From Jeotgalibacillus malaysiensis (GTDB lineage Bacteria; Bacillota; Bacilli; Bacillales; Jeotgalibacillaceae): a DNA stretch of 64,000 bases. The stretch spans positions 2,526,501 to 2,590,500 of the forward strand of contig CP009416.1 in assembly GCA_000818095.1 (NCBI GenBank), in the 5' to 3' direction. Every line of letters begins with the position of its first letter. The first letter of the stretch is position 1. Below the pieces are notes generated by a model that saw only the letters and a list, made by a program, of their open reading frames with translations, ran no database searches and was not told the origin of the DNA. Below are positions 17,657 to 25,314 of this stretch, in pieces. A program made the translations under genes and the position numbers.

Positions 17657-17933
17657 GTACGAAACCCCTCTCTTTTACTGCAGCAATGATTTCCCTTTTC
17701 GTTTTAAGTACTACCTCATGTATCTCAGCAATGTTCTCAGCGTCCGAAACAATTAACTGGTGATCCAGTAGCGCTGTGCAAACCCGCTCAAATGATGGAT
17801 AGTAACCTATACGTCTTGTAATGTACTGATCTTGGAGCGGCTGCCCGTCTTCATCTTTCTTCTGCACCTTCTGCTCAAGCTTGTAATTGAGCGGGTCAGT
17901 CGTTATCTGGTACTCTCCTATTGTGATGTTCAT
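17577..17933 (-). CDS. Phage protein of unknown function
   Basis: 118 residues, alpha/beta. Notable segments are ITIGEYQITTDPLNYKLEQK at the start, a central RRIGYYPSFERVCTALLDHQL block and a helical region following it. Proteins with this layout occur in middle regions of Firmicute phages, but I recall no function. The last 80 bases are shared with a 55-residue gene in another frame. Confidence 0.65.
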   Translation of the reverse strand: MNITIGEYQITTDPLNYKLEQKVQKKDEDGQPLQDQYITRRIGYYPSFERVCTALLDHQLIVSDAENIAEIHEVVLKTKREIIAAVKERGFVHDQTQTIEETRLLADGIEVEKSYSET

Positions 17934-17945
17934 TTGCTCACCTCT

Positions 17946-18104
17946 TTAGTAGATTGCTTCACATATAAAACTAATGTACGTAACCTGCTTATGACCTTTT
18001 TTCTCGCAACGTTCCAACACTTCTTTGAGATCGAATTTATCAGTTATTACTCTTATCTCCATTAGACCACTTTGTGATTTTACAGCCCATACGAACTTCC
18101 CCAT
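17946..18104 (-). CDS. 52-residue phage protein
   Basis: ATG 18104 with GAGGAG eight bases upstream gives MGKFVWAVKSQSGLMEIRVI through a helix (DKFDLKEVLERCEKKGH) to a beta-like end (QVTYISFICEAIY). The stop is at 17946, 12 bases before the next gene. A beta-alpha-beta small domain is plausible. The gene fills what would otherwise be an unexplained 180-base gap in the operon. Function unknown. Confidence 0.6.
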   Translation of the reverse strand: MGKFVWAVKSQSGLMEIRVITDKFDLKEVLERCEKKGHKQVTYISFICEAIY

Positions 18105-18116
18105 CTTCCCATCTCC

Positions 18117-18539
18117 TCAAAGTAATGATTTAAGTAATCCTTTTGCATGTTTCAATTGGTGATTAATCATCATCAATTCCTCAGCCTTTTTATTCGCCTT
18201 ATACCTTTCGTTTTGAAGCGTCCTATCCGTTTCGAGTAGCAAAGTGTTAAGGCGATCGTTTTCAGCTTGTAACTCTTTGTTTTTAGATACGTAAGAAGAT
18301 AAAAGGTTTCCCTGCTCTTTATACTTGCTGTAAGTTACATAATCAGTGCCGAATTTCTCCCTCTGACGATCCCAACCTTCTTTGAATGCTTCAGCAGGAA
18401 TATTATGATCTGGAATTACATAATCAAGTGGCTGCTCTCCCATTTCACACATGAGATCAGATGAACGTTTTACTTTGAAAGCTGTCTGAAATGGTTTGAT
18501 GAATGCTGTGTCTAACATTTCATGAAGAATGTTTGTCAT
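18117..18539 (-). CDS. Coiled-coil phage protein
   Basis: 140 residues. The first half is globular; residues 75-135 form a coiled coil (SKNKELQAENDRLNTLLLE and following heptads). The start overlaps the stop of the preceding gene by 4 bases. Unknown function. The coiled coil suggests self-association or a scaffold role. Confidence 0.65.
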   Translation of the reverse strand: MTNILHEMLDTAFIKPFQTAFKVKRSSDLMCEMGEQPLDYVIPDHNIPAEAFKEGWDRQREKFGTDYVTYSKYKEQGNLLSSYVSKNKELQAENDRLNTLLLETDRTLQNERYKANKKAEELMMINHQLKHAKGLLKSLL

Positions 18540-18745
18540 TTTTCTTTTCTCCTCTCCAATTCAACCTGATAACACTTATCCTCAAGATTGGTCATGAATT
18601 TTCCATCTCCACCAATTGATTCATGTAGCTTGAGTTCAAAATAATCAGCAAAACCATTAGTAACTTCAGGGAACAAAAAATGATATATCGGAAAATTTTC
18701 ACGACTAAATTTATTTAGAATTTCTTCACTAATCACATTCCACAC
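18536..18745 (-). CDS. Small phage protein of unknown function
   Basis: 69 residues, aromatic-rich in the first 40 residues (FSRENFPIYHFLFPEVTNGFADYF), then charged. Its stop overlaps the start of the coiled-coil protein gene, so the two are translationally coupled. No family recognised. Confidence 0.6.
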   Translation of the reverse strand: MWNVISEEILNKFSRENFPIYHFLFPEVTNGFADYFELKLHESIGGDGKFMTNLEDKCYQVELERRKEK

Positions 18746-18753
18746 TCCCTTAA

Positions 18754-18870
18754 TTAATCAAATCCAGTAACGCAGCAAGACAATATTATTTCAAAATGCT
18801 CTCGATAACAGTTGGGACACACATCTTCACCTTGAGGGACATAGACACCGCATAGAATACATTCATCCAT
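18754..18870 (-). CDS. 38-residue zinc-knuckle-like protein
   Basis: ATG 18870 with GGGGGAG nine bases upstream. The 38 residues contain CILC and CPNC (Cys4, Cys7, Cys18, Cys21), a treble-clef or zinc-ribbon knuckle, then a hydrophobic helix and a CC pair. Such tiny two-CxxC proteins are frequent in phage middle regions. The reading frame fits neatly between its neighbours. Zinc binding is inferred. Confidence 0.6.
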   Translation of the reverse strand: MDECILCGVYVPQGEDVCPNCYREHFEIILSCCVTGFD

Positions 18871-18884
18871 TGGCTTGCTCCCCC

Positions 18885-19046
18885 TTATAGCTTTTTTAAT
18901 TCTTCAACCTTAACGATTGTCAGCGTTCCGTCATTCCCTATCTGTGCGACTGTTTTAACTGATTTATCACCGTTCTTGCCCCAATCAATAGCAATCAATC
19001 TATCTTTCAACTGAAACAGCTGTTCGGCTGGATCATGACAATGCAT
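18885..19046 (-). CDS. 53-residue phage protein
   Basis: ATG 19046 shares one base with the stop of the sigma-factor gene (TAATG), with GGGAG upstream. The product runs MHCHDPAEQLFQLKDRLIAI, then a basic turn and a beta-hairpin-like end (GTLTIVKVEELKKL). Coupling to the sigma factor is clear from the overlap. Function unknown. Confidence 0.6.
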   Translation of the reverse strand: MHCHDPAEQLFQLKDRLIAIDWGKNGDKSVKTVAQIGNDGTLTIVKVEELKKL

Positions 19047-19702
19047 TATGACCGGCTCCCTTCCATATCTCTAAAATGATCTTTTAATTTCTGAATCCCC
19101 TGCCTGGTTAACCTGCTTACATGCATTTGAGAAACTTTTAATTCATTTGCTATTTCATCCTGCGATAGCCGCTCCCCATCAGGCTTTATATAATTCACAA
19201 AACATTTATATTGTTTAGGGCTTAGCAACTCTTGAGCGACTTGTAATACCTGACTGACGACTTCTAACTGTTCGATCTTTTTAGGGTAATCGCCATCAGG
19301 ATCCGCTATTAAATCATGAAACGTTAATTCCCTCTGAATCAGATCACTTGTTATAAAGTCCAGTGAAGTATGCGGATGTTCAGACCAGCGTTTTGGATTA
19401 TGCTGATCCCGGTGATACTTCGTTAAAGCATGTCTCATGGCAGTAGTAACGTATGTTGCAAATGCAGTCTCTTTCGTATGATCGAATCCACGCAACGCCT
19501 TTGAAAATGCTTCAGTGCAAATTGAGAATCTGTCATCATAATCAAAAGGGAACTGGTAAGCTAAGACGGTGATATGAATCAGCGGGACATTTACTTTATA
19601 AAGCTCCGACTCTATCTGGTCTCGCTCCTCTTCAGTGACTGCCCCTGCTAACTGCTCAATCAGTTCCTCATTACGTTCACGATACTGAATGTTTGTCGCC
19701 AC
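19046..19702 (-). CDS. Phage-encoded sigma-70-family factor
   Basis: 218 residues from GTG 19702. The arrangement is that of an alternative sigma factor: a region-2-like segment (residues 45-105, FSICTEAFSKALRGFDHTKETAFATYVTTAMRHAL, which has the core-binding and -10 recognition character) and a C-terminal region-4 helix-turn-helix (LSQDEIANELKVSQMHVSRL, about 176-195). It probably redirects host RNA polymerase to phage promoters. Together with the late regulator at 16,309 it suggests a two-step cascade. A palindrome-rich AT segment lies directly upstream. Confidence 0.85.
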   Translation of the reverse strand: MATNIQYRERNEELIEQLAGAVTEEERDQIESELYKVNVPLIHITVLAYQFPFDYDDRFSICTEAFSKALRGFDHTKETAFATYVTTAMRHALTKYHRDQHNPKRWSEHPHTSLDFITSDLIQRELTFHDLIADPDGDYPKKIEQLEVVSQVLQVAQELLSPKQYKCFVNYIKPDGERLSQDEIANELKVSQMHVSRLTRQGIQKLKDHFRDMEGSRS

Positions 19703-19758
19703 ATTGTTACACCCTCTTTCTGATCAGCCGCTGCTTACGACGTGGTTTGTGTCAGTTA

Positions 19759-19830
19759 TGTCTTAACCACCTAAGGTCATAAGACAATTAAGATATATTT
19801 AGATATAAATATTGTCTTAATTAAATCTTA
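19759..19830 (-). promoter_or_regulatory. AT-rich palindromic control region before the sigma gene
   Basis: TAAGACAAT (19780-19788) and ATTGTCTTA (19811-19819) form a perfect inverted repeat around an AT-rich core. A third GTCTTA half-site is at 19760-19765, inverted against 19780. The gap 19703-19883 holds no gene. It probably contains the promoter and an operator for the sigma factor operon. The binding protein is unknown, and I could not settle a -10/-35 pair. Confidence 0.5.
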
Positions 19831-19883
19831 TTTGACCTGATACTGGACCGAGCTGGCCCGAGAAATGTCCTTAAATGTCCCGC

Positions 19884-20234
19884 TCATAACTTTAAATCTT
19901 TAATCTGCTCTTTAAACTCTTCAATTTGACGACTGACAGCCTGCTGAACCCATAAACGTTTATCAGGTTCATATGTCTTACGTAATTTCTCAGCCTGCTC
20001 TTTCCAGTAGTCCCGCTCCTTCTCCATCTCCTGCAGCTGATTTCTGAGAGCCTGACGTGACATCATCACGCCAGTGTTCTCATATGTCATGCGTAGCCTG
20101 TATGCTTGCTCTGCTTCATAAAACAGGTACTTCAGGTCATCCTGAGTGAAGTATTGCGTTAAACGGTCAAATCTCTTTTTGTCATAGTCACGGTGTACGA
20201 CTGATTTAAGGAATTCAAACCGGTTTTGATCCAT
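19884..20234 (-). CDS. Coiled-coil phage protein
   Basis: 116 residues, helical. Residues 60-95 form a strong coiled coil (ALRNQLQEMEKERDYWKEQA and following). It overlaps the upstream gene by 20 bases. No known family recognised. Confidence 0.62.
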   Translation of the reverse strand: MDQNRFEFLKSVVHRDYDKKRFDRLTQYFTQDDLKYLFYEAEQAYRLRMTYENTGVMMSRQALRNQLQEMEKERDYWKEQAEKLRKTYEPDKRLWVQQAVSRQIEEFKEQIKDLKL

Positions 20235-20502
20235 CTAATAGTTCAACACCTTCCAGAATGATGTTTGCATCAAAAGGATTTAGAAGCATATTAGCGGGAT
20301 ATCCAAACTTCTCTATCAGCATCCACATTTGAGTGCGGTAATAGCCTTCATCATCCAGTCTTAATTCGAATTCCCCTAATCCCTTTCCGCCTCTATCGAT
20401 AATGTTCTGATTCAGTGCTTGGTGCCGCTCTCTTAATACCTGAATACCATAATCAGTTAGTTTCACCTTCACAGGATAGTTGGTGTTGAATTTAGCGTTC
20501 AT
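20215..20502 (-). CDS. Phage protein of unknown function
   Basis: 95 residues with an early VKLTDYGIQVLRERH helix and a YRTQMWMLIEKFG block. Proteins like this occur near replication genes of Firmicute phages; I do not know a function. The 3' end overlaps the coiled-coil gene downstream. Confidence 0.62.
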   Translation of the reverse strand: MNAKFNTNYPVKVKLTDYGIQVLRERHQALNQNIIDRGGKGLGEFELRLDDEGYYRTQMWMLIEKFGYPANMLLNPFDANIILEGVELLDGSKPV

Positions 20503-20517
20503 GGTTTGCTCATCTCC

Positions 20518-21099
20518 CTAGTAAAAGTTCTCCTGCCTAATGTGATTGATTTTATTCTTTTCGAAATAAGCAGCTTCGATCTCGTCCCATGAGAAGCCAA
20601 GTATGGTTCCTAGTTGTAATAACTGTTCAAATAATCTAACCCAGTAGTAAACAGCGTTAGCGGAATTTCTATCTCTAATTTCTTCATACAAATCAACAAG
20701 CTTTTTATTAACATATAGGAATTTATCTTCAATACTCTTCTTAGGTGAAACATTGGTGATGATAAATTCAGCAATCTTTTCAGGCTTAACATTCAAATCT
20801 AAAGCTATACTGACAGCGAAGTGAATGTTGTCCACATATTCTTCAAGGAGTGGATTTTTCAAAATTTCAATATTTCCTAAATTATCAACAAACCTTTCAA
20901 ACTTATGTTCAATCGTTCTCGGTTTCTGATCCCTACTCCAAAACTTAAACCCTCTCCACTCATTAGCGAGCTCTCCAAGCTCCACATGAAGCGCGAGTAT
21001 CTTCTTTGCAAGCCTATCCTCTCCTGGCTGTCTCGGGTGCTCCTTTTCAATATGCTCATCCAGCTGGCGCTGTGCATTAAATAGTTTTGTAAGCTCCAT
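20518..21099 (-). CDS. Dimeric dUTPase / MazG-like NTP pyrophosphatase
   Basis: 193 residues, all-alpha. The metal-binding motifs of the dimeric dUTPase (MazG) superfamily are present: E40 and E43 in ELGELANEWRGFKFW, then E87 and D90 in EEYVDN. It hydrolyses dUTP to dUMP and pyrophosphate, keeping uracil out of phage DNA and feeding thymidylate synthesis. It lies with the recombination and replication genes. Confidence 0.85.
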   Translation of the reverse strand: MELTKLFNAQRQLDEHIEKEHPRQPGEDRLAKKILALHVELGELANEWRGFKFWSRDQKPRTIEHKFERFVDNLGNIEILKNPLLEEYVDNIHFAVSIALDLNVKPEKIAEFIITNVSPKKSIEDKFLYVNKKLVDLYEEIRDRNSANAVYYWVRLFEQLLQLGTILGFSWDEIEAAYFEKNKINHIRQENFY

Positions 21100-21295
21100 T
21101 CATCTGCTCCTTTTGGTGGTTAGGAGCGGCTTTCCACTTAAAGTCGATCAAATCCCCTTTACGGTTATAAGTCATTGACCCTTTGGAGCGGCAGCCGCTG
21201 CACCTGTAATCTTTTCTTGTGTAGTACGTTCTCTTGATGTCTTTTACTTTTGTCATATCCTGACGACATTCAATACAATTCATGCTGTACTTCAA
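21077..21295 (-). CDS. Small zinc-ribbon phage protein
   Basis: 72 residues with CIEC (Cys7, Cys10) and CSGC (Cys32, Cys35) separated by a basic stretch, the form of a zinc ribbon. A second ATG four residues in is an alternative start. It overlaps the dUTPase start by 23 bases. Possibly a DNA- or RNA-binding adaptor. Confidence 0.6.
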   Translation of the reverse strand: MKYSMNCIECRQDMTKVKDIKRTYYTRKDYRCSGCRSKGSMTYNRKGDLIDFKWKAAPNHQKEQMNGAYKTI

Positions 21296-21300
21296 TTCCT

Positions 21301-21483
21301 TTACTTAATGATCTTCCTTACCGGGTGGAAGGGTTTGTTATCTATGACTTGGCTTTTGACCCTCATGTCTGAATCTACTGACCAGGAACGTCTGACTTGT
21401 AGCTGCTTATCAAAATATGATTGCGCTCTGTCTATTTCTTCAAAAAATTCATTCAGTTCTTCAAACCAGATAGCTGGAAGCAT
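21301..21483 (-). CDS. Small phage protein
   Basis: 60 residues: an acidic amphipathic helix (FEELNEFFEEIDRAQSYFDK) followed by a basic tail. It sits in line between RecU and the zinc-ribbon gene, four bases after the recU stop. Unknown function. Confidence 0.55.
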   Translation of the reverse strand: MLPAIWFEELNEFFEEIDRAQSYFDKQLQVRRSWSVDSDMRVKSQVIDNKPFHPVRKIIK

Positions 21484-21487
21484 ATTT

Positions 21488-22003
21488 TCACACCTCCACT
21501 ACTGCCGGCAGCCAGTCAATGGTCAACCCGCTCCCTGGCTTAACCTCAATCGCCTGTTCTTTAAAAACCATCAGCGGAATACTCTTAGCTCCACCGTTCA
21601 CTGCGTCCTGCCAGCGCTCTTTAAGTACTTCATAGGGTAATAGGTATGTCTCATTCAGTTTCGTGAAGCAGACGATCAGGAAGGCTTTACCGCCTTGTGC
21701 TGTCCACCGTTCAAAGTACTTCACCTGATGGTCATGAATGTTTTTCAGTTCGAATGATGTTTTATTGCTAGTTTGCTTAGCATCAAAACACACTGGCAGC
21801 TTACCGATCAGCCCTATATAGTCCGGGGCACCTTTGCCTTTAAAGAATCCACTGCGGATCCGGGCACCATCTGTCATTGTTGCTTTTACTTCAGGGTACT
21901 GCTTGATGATCTCTGCCCGCCCGCTCTGGCGATACTTTATGTTCGCCATATCAATATAGGCTTCTAACATCATTCCACGGTTACTGTGACTTCTTGACTT
22001 CAT
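21488..22003 (-). CDS. RecU-like Holliday junction resolvase
   Basis: 171 residues from ATG 22003, which gives the typical basic RecU opening (SRSHSNRGMMLEAY). The catalytic metal-binding set of the family is visible in APDYIG (Asp61) and CFDAKQT (Asp74, Lys76). The middle has the HDHQVKYFERW segment common to RecU. It cleaves four-way DNA junctions during phage recombination and replication. The first bases overlap the preceding gene. Confidence 0.87.
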   Translation of the reverse strand: MKSRSHSNRGMMLEAYIDMANIKYRQSGRAEIIKQYPEVKATMTDGARIRSGFFKGKGAPDYIGLIGKLPVCFDAKQTSNKTSFELKNIHDHQVKYFERWTAQGGKAFLIVCFTKLNETYLLPYEVLKERWQDAVNGGAKSIPLMVFKEQAIEVKPGSGLTIDWLPAVVEV

Positions 22004-22250
22004 CCTCGGCACCATCCTTTTTAAACATTTCATAGAGCGGCCAGTCTGGATTATTACGCTTTTCTGCTAAATACTCGTTTAAGAGCCTGCTCATCTTTGG
22101 CTGATTCTTTGGCAGCATGTATCGCCTTAAATTCCCTACATGATCTTTAAACGTGAGTACTTGCTTTTCATTCACGACATAATCAATCATGAGTGCCAGT
22201 GACTTATGCTTACCTCTGATAGCTGATTCATACAGCAGTTGGATCTGCAT
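21981..22250 (-). CDS. Phage protein of unknown function
   Basis: 89 residues, basic, helical. It overlaps recU downstream and the zinc-finger gene upstream by 23 bases each. No family was recognised by eye. Its place between the helicase loader and RecU suggests a DNA-metabolism accessory role. Confidence 0.6.
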   Translation of the reverse strand: MQIQLLYESAIRGKHKSLALMIDYVVNEKQVLTFKDHVGNLRRYMLPKNQPKMSRLLNEYLAEKRNNPDWPLYEMFKKDGAEDEVKKSQ

Positions 22251-22497
22251 ATCTTAAACGCTTCCTGTCAGCTTTATATGAATCTTCAATCTCTTTCTGG
22301 CATTCTGCTCTGAATTCATCCGGATCAATACCGAACCGCTCACATGCTTCATTGATTTTTGCCTGAGTTTGCTTACTGCTCTCTTCAGCCTGCTTTAAGT
22401 TGCGCTCCTGGCATTTAGAGTTAAGGCAAGGAATAGTTTCTTTGCCGTATGAATGAAACTTATAAGTAGCTCCATGACCGTTACAGTGATTACACAT
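22228..22497 (-). CDS. Zinc-finger phage protein
   Basis: 89 residues. CNHCNGHG (Cys2, Cys5) and CLNSKC (Cys24, Cys29) resemble half of a DnaJ-type zinc-finger repeat (CxxCxGxG). The remainder is a charged helix. It may bind single-stranded DNA or a helicase, as similar small proteins near phage loaders do; this is inference. Confidence 0.6.
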   Translation of the reverse strand: MCNHCNGHGATYKFHSYGKETIPCLNSKCQERNLKQAEESSKQTQAKINEACERFGIDPDEFRAECQKEIEDSYKADRKRLRYADPTAV

Positions 22498-22519
22498 ATA
22501 GTCCCGCTCCTCTCTTTAA

Positions 22520-23413
22520 TTAAAATGTGCCATTCAAGCGATAGCTTTTACCCGTGAATTCAAGAATGTGAATGTTGGCAAAGATCCGCTCGTATATCTT
22601 TTTGCTGACATGCTGCTGAAGTTCATCCGGATCCGGGTTAGATGTGTATATGGTGTTGCGTCCCTGTCTGGCATCCGTGATTTGAAATAGCATGTCATTC
22701 AGCCAGCTCTGCCCCTGCTCGTCCTGCTTGTTCATTGCACCGCCAAGCTCGTCAATGATAAGTAGGTCGCATGATTTCAGCATGTCTAATATTTTTGATT
22801 CACTAATGTCACTGTCTTTCCGCCATGTGGCCTTAATCTTGGTGACCAGCTCCGGCAAGTTGATAAAGATGACTGTGATCCCCTCAGTGCCGTCCGGCTT
22901 CGTGTAGGTAGAACCTAACTCTATGACTCTTTTAGCAATCGCTACTGCAAGGTGACTCTTACCCAGTCCATACATGCCGTGGAGCAGCAACCCGATGTCA
23001 TTCTCTTCGTTCAGGTTCTTCGGGAAGTTCTCAGCATACCTTCTGCAATCATTCAATGCTTTCTCCTGGCTTTCATTTGCCGGCTTGTAATTATCAAAGC
23101 CTGCTTTCTTTAAGCGAGGAGGAATGATGCTATATAGATTAAAGTGATCCTGCAGACGGTGCATACGCTCTTTTCGTGCGTTTTCTTTAGCTGCTGCTGC
23201 GAGCTGCTGATCTTCCTGCATGATGTGATCGCAGTACATGCAGTACTCTTTGCCAGAGTCGTCGATCATCAGGACCCGATTGCAAGAGCTCTTTTCACCC
23301 GCGAATCTGTTCTGACAGCGATTAGAACTTGCCTGCGGAATTTTTCCGTTGTTTAATAGCTTCTTGCCAATCTTCGCCAAACTCTCCGGTTCCTTGTGCT
23401 CTGGATGGTTCAC
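22520..23413 (-). CDS. DnaC/DnaI-type helicase loader (AAA+ ATPase)
   Basis: 297 residues from GTG 23413, which has GGAGGTG seven bases upstream, even though the first 92 bases lie inside the preceding gene. An N-terminal zinc site (Cys33/44 and CMYC 58-61) is followed by an AAA+ domain with Walker A GMYGLGKS (146-153) and Walker B DLLIIDELGG. It loads the replicative helicase onto the phage origin, with the upstream replisome organizer. Confidence 0.9.
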   Translation of the reverse strand: MNHPEHKEPESLAKIGKKLLNNGKIPQASSNRCQNRFAGEKSSCNRVLMIDDSGKEYCMYCDHIMQEDQQLAAAAKENARKERMHRLQDHFNLYSIIPPRLKKAGFDNYKPANESQEKALNDCRRYAENFPKNLNEENDIGLLLHGMYGLGKSHLAVAIAKRVIELGSTYTKPDGTEGITVIFINLPELVTKIKATWRKDSDISESKILDMLKSCDLLIIDELGGAMNKQDEQGQSWLNDMLFQITDARQGRNTIYTSNPDPDELQQHVSKKIYERIFANIHILEFTGKSYRLNGTF

Positions 23414-24146
23414 GTTTCTTCACCTCCGGCTGATTCAGGTATGATTCAAATTTCGTTCCAAAGAGTGTAGGCGGTCTAAGATACTGCTCCATATCCGGAT
23501 TACCTTTCCACTCTGCAGTCTTTTTGTTAATCACTGATTTAAACTCATCCAGTGTAAATTTTTCATTCCAGCGCGCTTTAATCAGATCTTTTGTTTTTTT
23601 AGAACTTGACCTGAAGCTTGTACCTGCTTTTTGATTCAGATATTCGATAATTTCAAAGAAAGGTATATATTCTTTTTCTTTATCTAAATCTTTATCTTCT
23701 TCTAGTTCTATGTCCGTTACTTCTCCGTTACATGTAACGTTACTGTTTTCTTGCTCAATCCTTTTATTCTCGCGGTGTTTGGCTACACGCTTACGATTGT
23801 TTTCTCTAATTTTTTCCAAACTAGAGGTGTTCTGATGTTTCTCCCAATTTGCAACTCTTACAAAATTATCCTGTTCTATCTCTATCATTCCGAAGTCTTT
23901 AAACGTCTGTAACGCTAACCGAACCGTATTAAGCGGACGATTGAAAATAGTAGCCAGCATTTCATCTGTGTAAGGGATATTCTCACTCAGGTAAATATAA
24001 CCGCTGGCATTCGTTTTACCGGCTTGTGCCAGTAACTTCACCCATATAATTAAGATTGTGTCAGCCTCAGGCATGCTCTCAATAAGACGAATCTTTTCAT
24101 CTTCAAACATCTGAGTGCTTAACTTAATCCATTTAACTTCAGACAA
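23322..24146 (-). CDS. Phage replisome organizer / DnaD-like protein
   Basis: 274 residues from a TTG at 24146 (AAAAAGGAG eight bases upstream). Residues 1-110 are a winged-helix domain of the phage replisome organizer type (WIKLSTQMFEDEKIRLIE and NRPLNTVRLALQTFKDFGMI). An acidic linker follows. A C-terminal domain (EIIEYLNQKAGTSFRSSSKK onward) matches the conserved end of such proteins. It binds the origin and recruits the loader encoded next. The origin may lie inside the gene. Confidence 0.87.
   Translation of the reverse strand: MSEVKWIKLSTQMFEDEKIRLIESMPEADTILIIWVKLLAQAGKTNASGYIYLSENIPYTDEMLATIFNRPLNTVRLALQTFKDFGMIEIEQDNFVRVANWEKHQNTSSLEKIRENNRKRVAKHRENKRIEQENSNVTCNGEVTDIELEEDKDLDKEKEYIPFFEIIEYLNQKAGTSFRSSSKKTKDLIKARWNEKFTLDEFKSVINKKTAEWKGNPDMEQYLRPPTLFGTKFESYLNQPEVKKREPSRAQGTGEFGEDWQEAIKQRKNSAGKF
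23708..23745. repeat. GTAACG iterons, candidate phage replication origin
   Basis: Within the linker-coding part of the replisome organizer gene, GTAACG occurs three times on the minus strand and once inverted, with the palindrome GTTACATGTAAC in the centre. Phage origins of this replication type often lie inside the organizer gene and consist of short iterons it binds. No experiment or search backs this call. Confidence 0.45.
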
Positions 24147-24220
24147 TTAAAACACTCCTTTTTGTAATGGTTGTGCCGCAAGCCCGGGAAGGACCTGCAG
24201 CATAAATTAACAGATGCGCT

Positions 24221-24577
24221 CTATGGCAAGTCGATATAAACCGTAATAACTTTTTCCCACTGTACTTCTTTTGCTTTAATTTCAGCTTGCTCTTGTAGAT
24301 ATGTGTCAGACCAAGATGGATTCAATACTTCCAACTGGTTAAAAAACAGTTCTTCAACCTCTTCTTCATCAATAGATCGGAAGTAAATTCTTTCTTCGTT
24401 ATGATAAACCTCGTCAATCTTCGCAGATCCCCACGAACCCATCCATGAAGTGAAATCGTCGCTGGCACAAACATCTGTTGCTACCATTGGAACGATTTCT
24501 AATTCTGGATTTTCATTTACAAGCTTTAAAAGAGTTTCAATATTTGACTTTTGTTTTTCTGCCCTTACTGAATCCAT
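24221..24577 (-). CDS. Phage protein of unknown function
   Basis: 118 residues from ATG 24577, chosen because GGAGGG lies seven bases upstream; an ATG five codons earlier overlaps that site. The protein is acidic, with an FTSWMGSWGSAKIDEVYHNEE block and a helical EVEELFFNQLEVL region. No family recognised. It lies between the Rha-type antirepressor and the replication genes. Confidence 0.65.
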   Translation of the reverse strand: MDSVRAEKQKSNIETLLKLVNENPELEIVPMVATDVCASDDFTSWMGSWGSAKIDEVYHNEERIYFRSIDEEEVEELFFNQLEVLNPSWSDTYLQEQAEIKAKEVQWEKVITVYIDLP

Positions 24578-24607
24578 ATGGTTACCCTCCATGTGTTTTA
24601 TTTAGTT

Positions 24608-25291
24608 TTAAAGCATCGGTCTCCAGTTCTTAATCCAAGCCACAGCATCATCAAAATCAATACGTCTGATATCCCGGTAAGAAGGTACCCGAAATGAGTC
24701 TCTTAGGTTCCTGTGCAGTTGCGGATAGATCTTCTTCTTTTCGATTTCATCAGGATTTAGGTTTTCATCCTTAAACACCCTGGCAACACGCTGCCCGATC
24801 TGCTTCTGAATGACTGTCTGCTGATATGAATTGATTCTTGTGTCCTTTTCAAGCTTTTCCAGCCGGCTATCTACCTGCACAAGCTTTTCTTCATGCTCAA
24901 GTGTGGTTTGCATGATGGCGAGCCTCTGCTCACGATCACTAAGAGGTCTAGGTTCGCTTAATTTCTTTTCCATACGCTCAAATTGAGTTGTATAAGCTGC
25001 GGTGAATAAAACACCTTTTTCTCCGGTCATTTTATTGGCTACCATGTCACACCCCTTTTTCGTTAAGAGGTAACAAGGTTGCTCTCTACCGTTTGCATCT
25101 TTATACGTGGACTGGATGAAAAAATGGTTTGCATTTACTGAGCTCAAATTTGAGCCGATCAAAATATTGACGTAACCTTTAATGTCACGCAACAAATTCT
25201 TATGCTCTTTACCGATCATTTCTGCGATGTCTCGGCTATCCGAAACTGCTATTCCATTTACGTTAAAAACCAAGTCAATTTTTTTATCCAT
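24608..25291 (-). CDS. Rha-family antirepressor
   Basis: About 227 residues from ATG 25291 (GGGAGGG six bases upstream). Residues 1-100 show the Rha pattern (VSDSRDIAEMIGKEHKNLLR, SNHFF-type strand, GREQPCYLLTKKGCDMVANK). The C-terminal part resembles the ORF6C domain (RVARVFKDENLNPDEIEKKK, then FDDAVAWIKNWRP). Rha-type proteins interfere with phage repression or development. A long hairpin lies directly upstream. Confidence 0.85.
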   Translation of the reverse strand: MDKKIDLVFNVNGIAVSDSRDIAEMIGKEHKNLLRDIKGYVNILIGSNLSSVNANHFFIQSTYKDANGREQPCYLLTKKGCDMVANKMTGEKGVLFTAAYTTQFERMEKKLSEPRPLSDREQRLAIMQTTLEHEEKLVQVDSRLEKLEKDTRINSYQQTVIQKQIGQRVARVFKDENLNPDEIEKKKIYPQLHRNLRDSFRVPSYRDIRRIDFDDAVAWIKNWRPML

Positions 25292-25314
25292 GTGAAGCCC
25301 TCCCGCTGAAGTAG

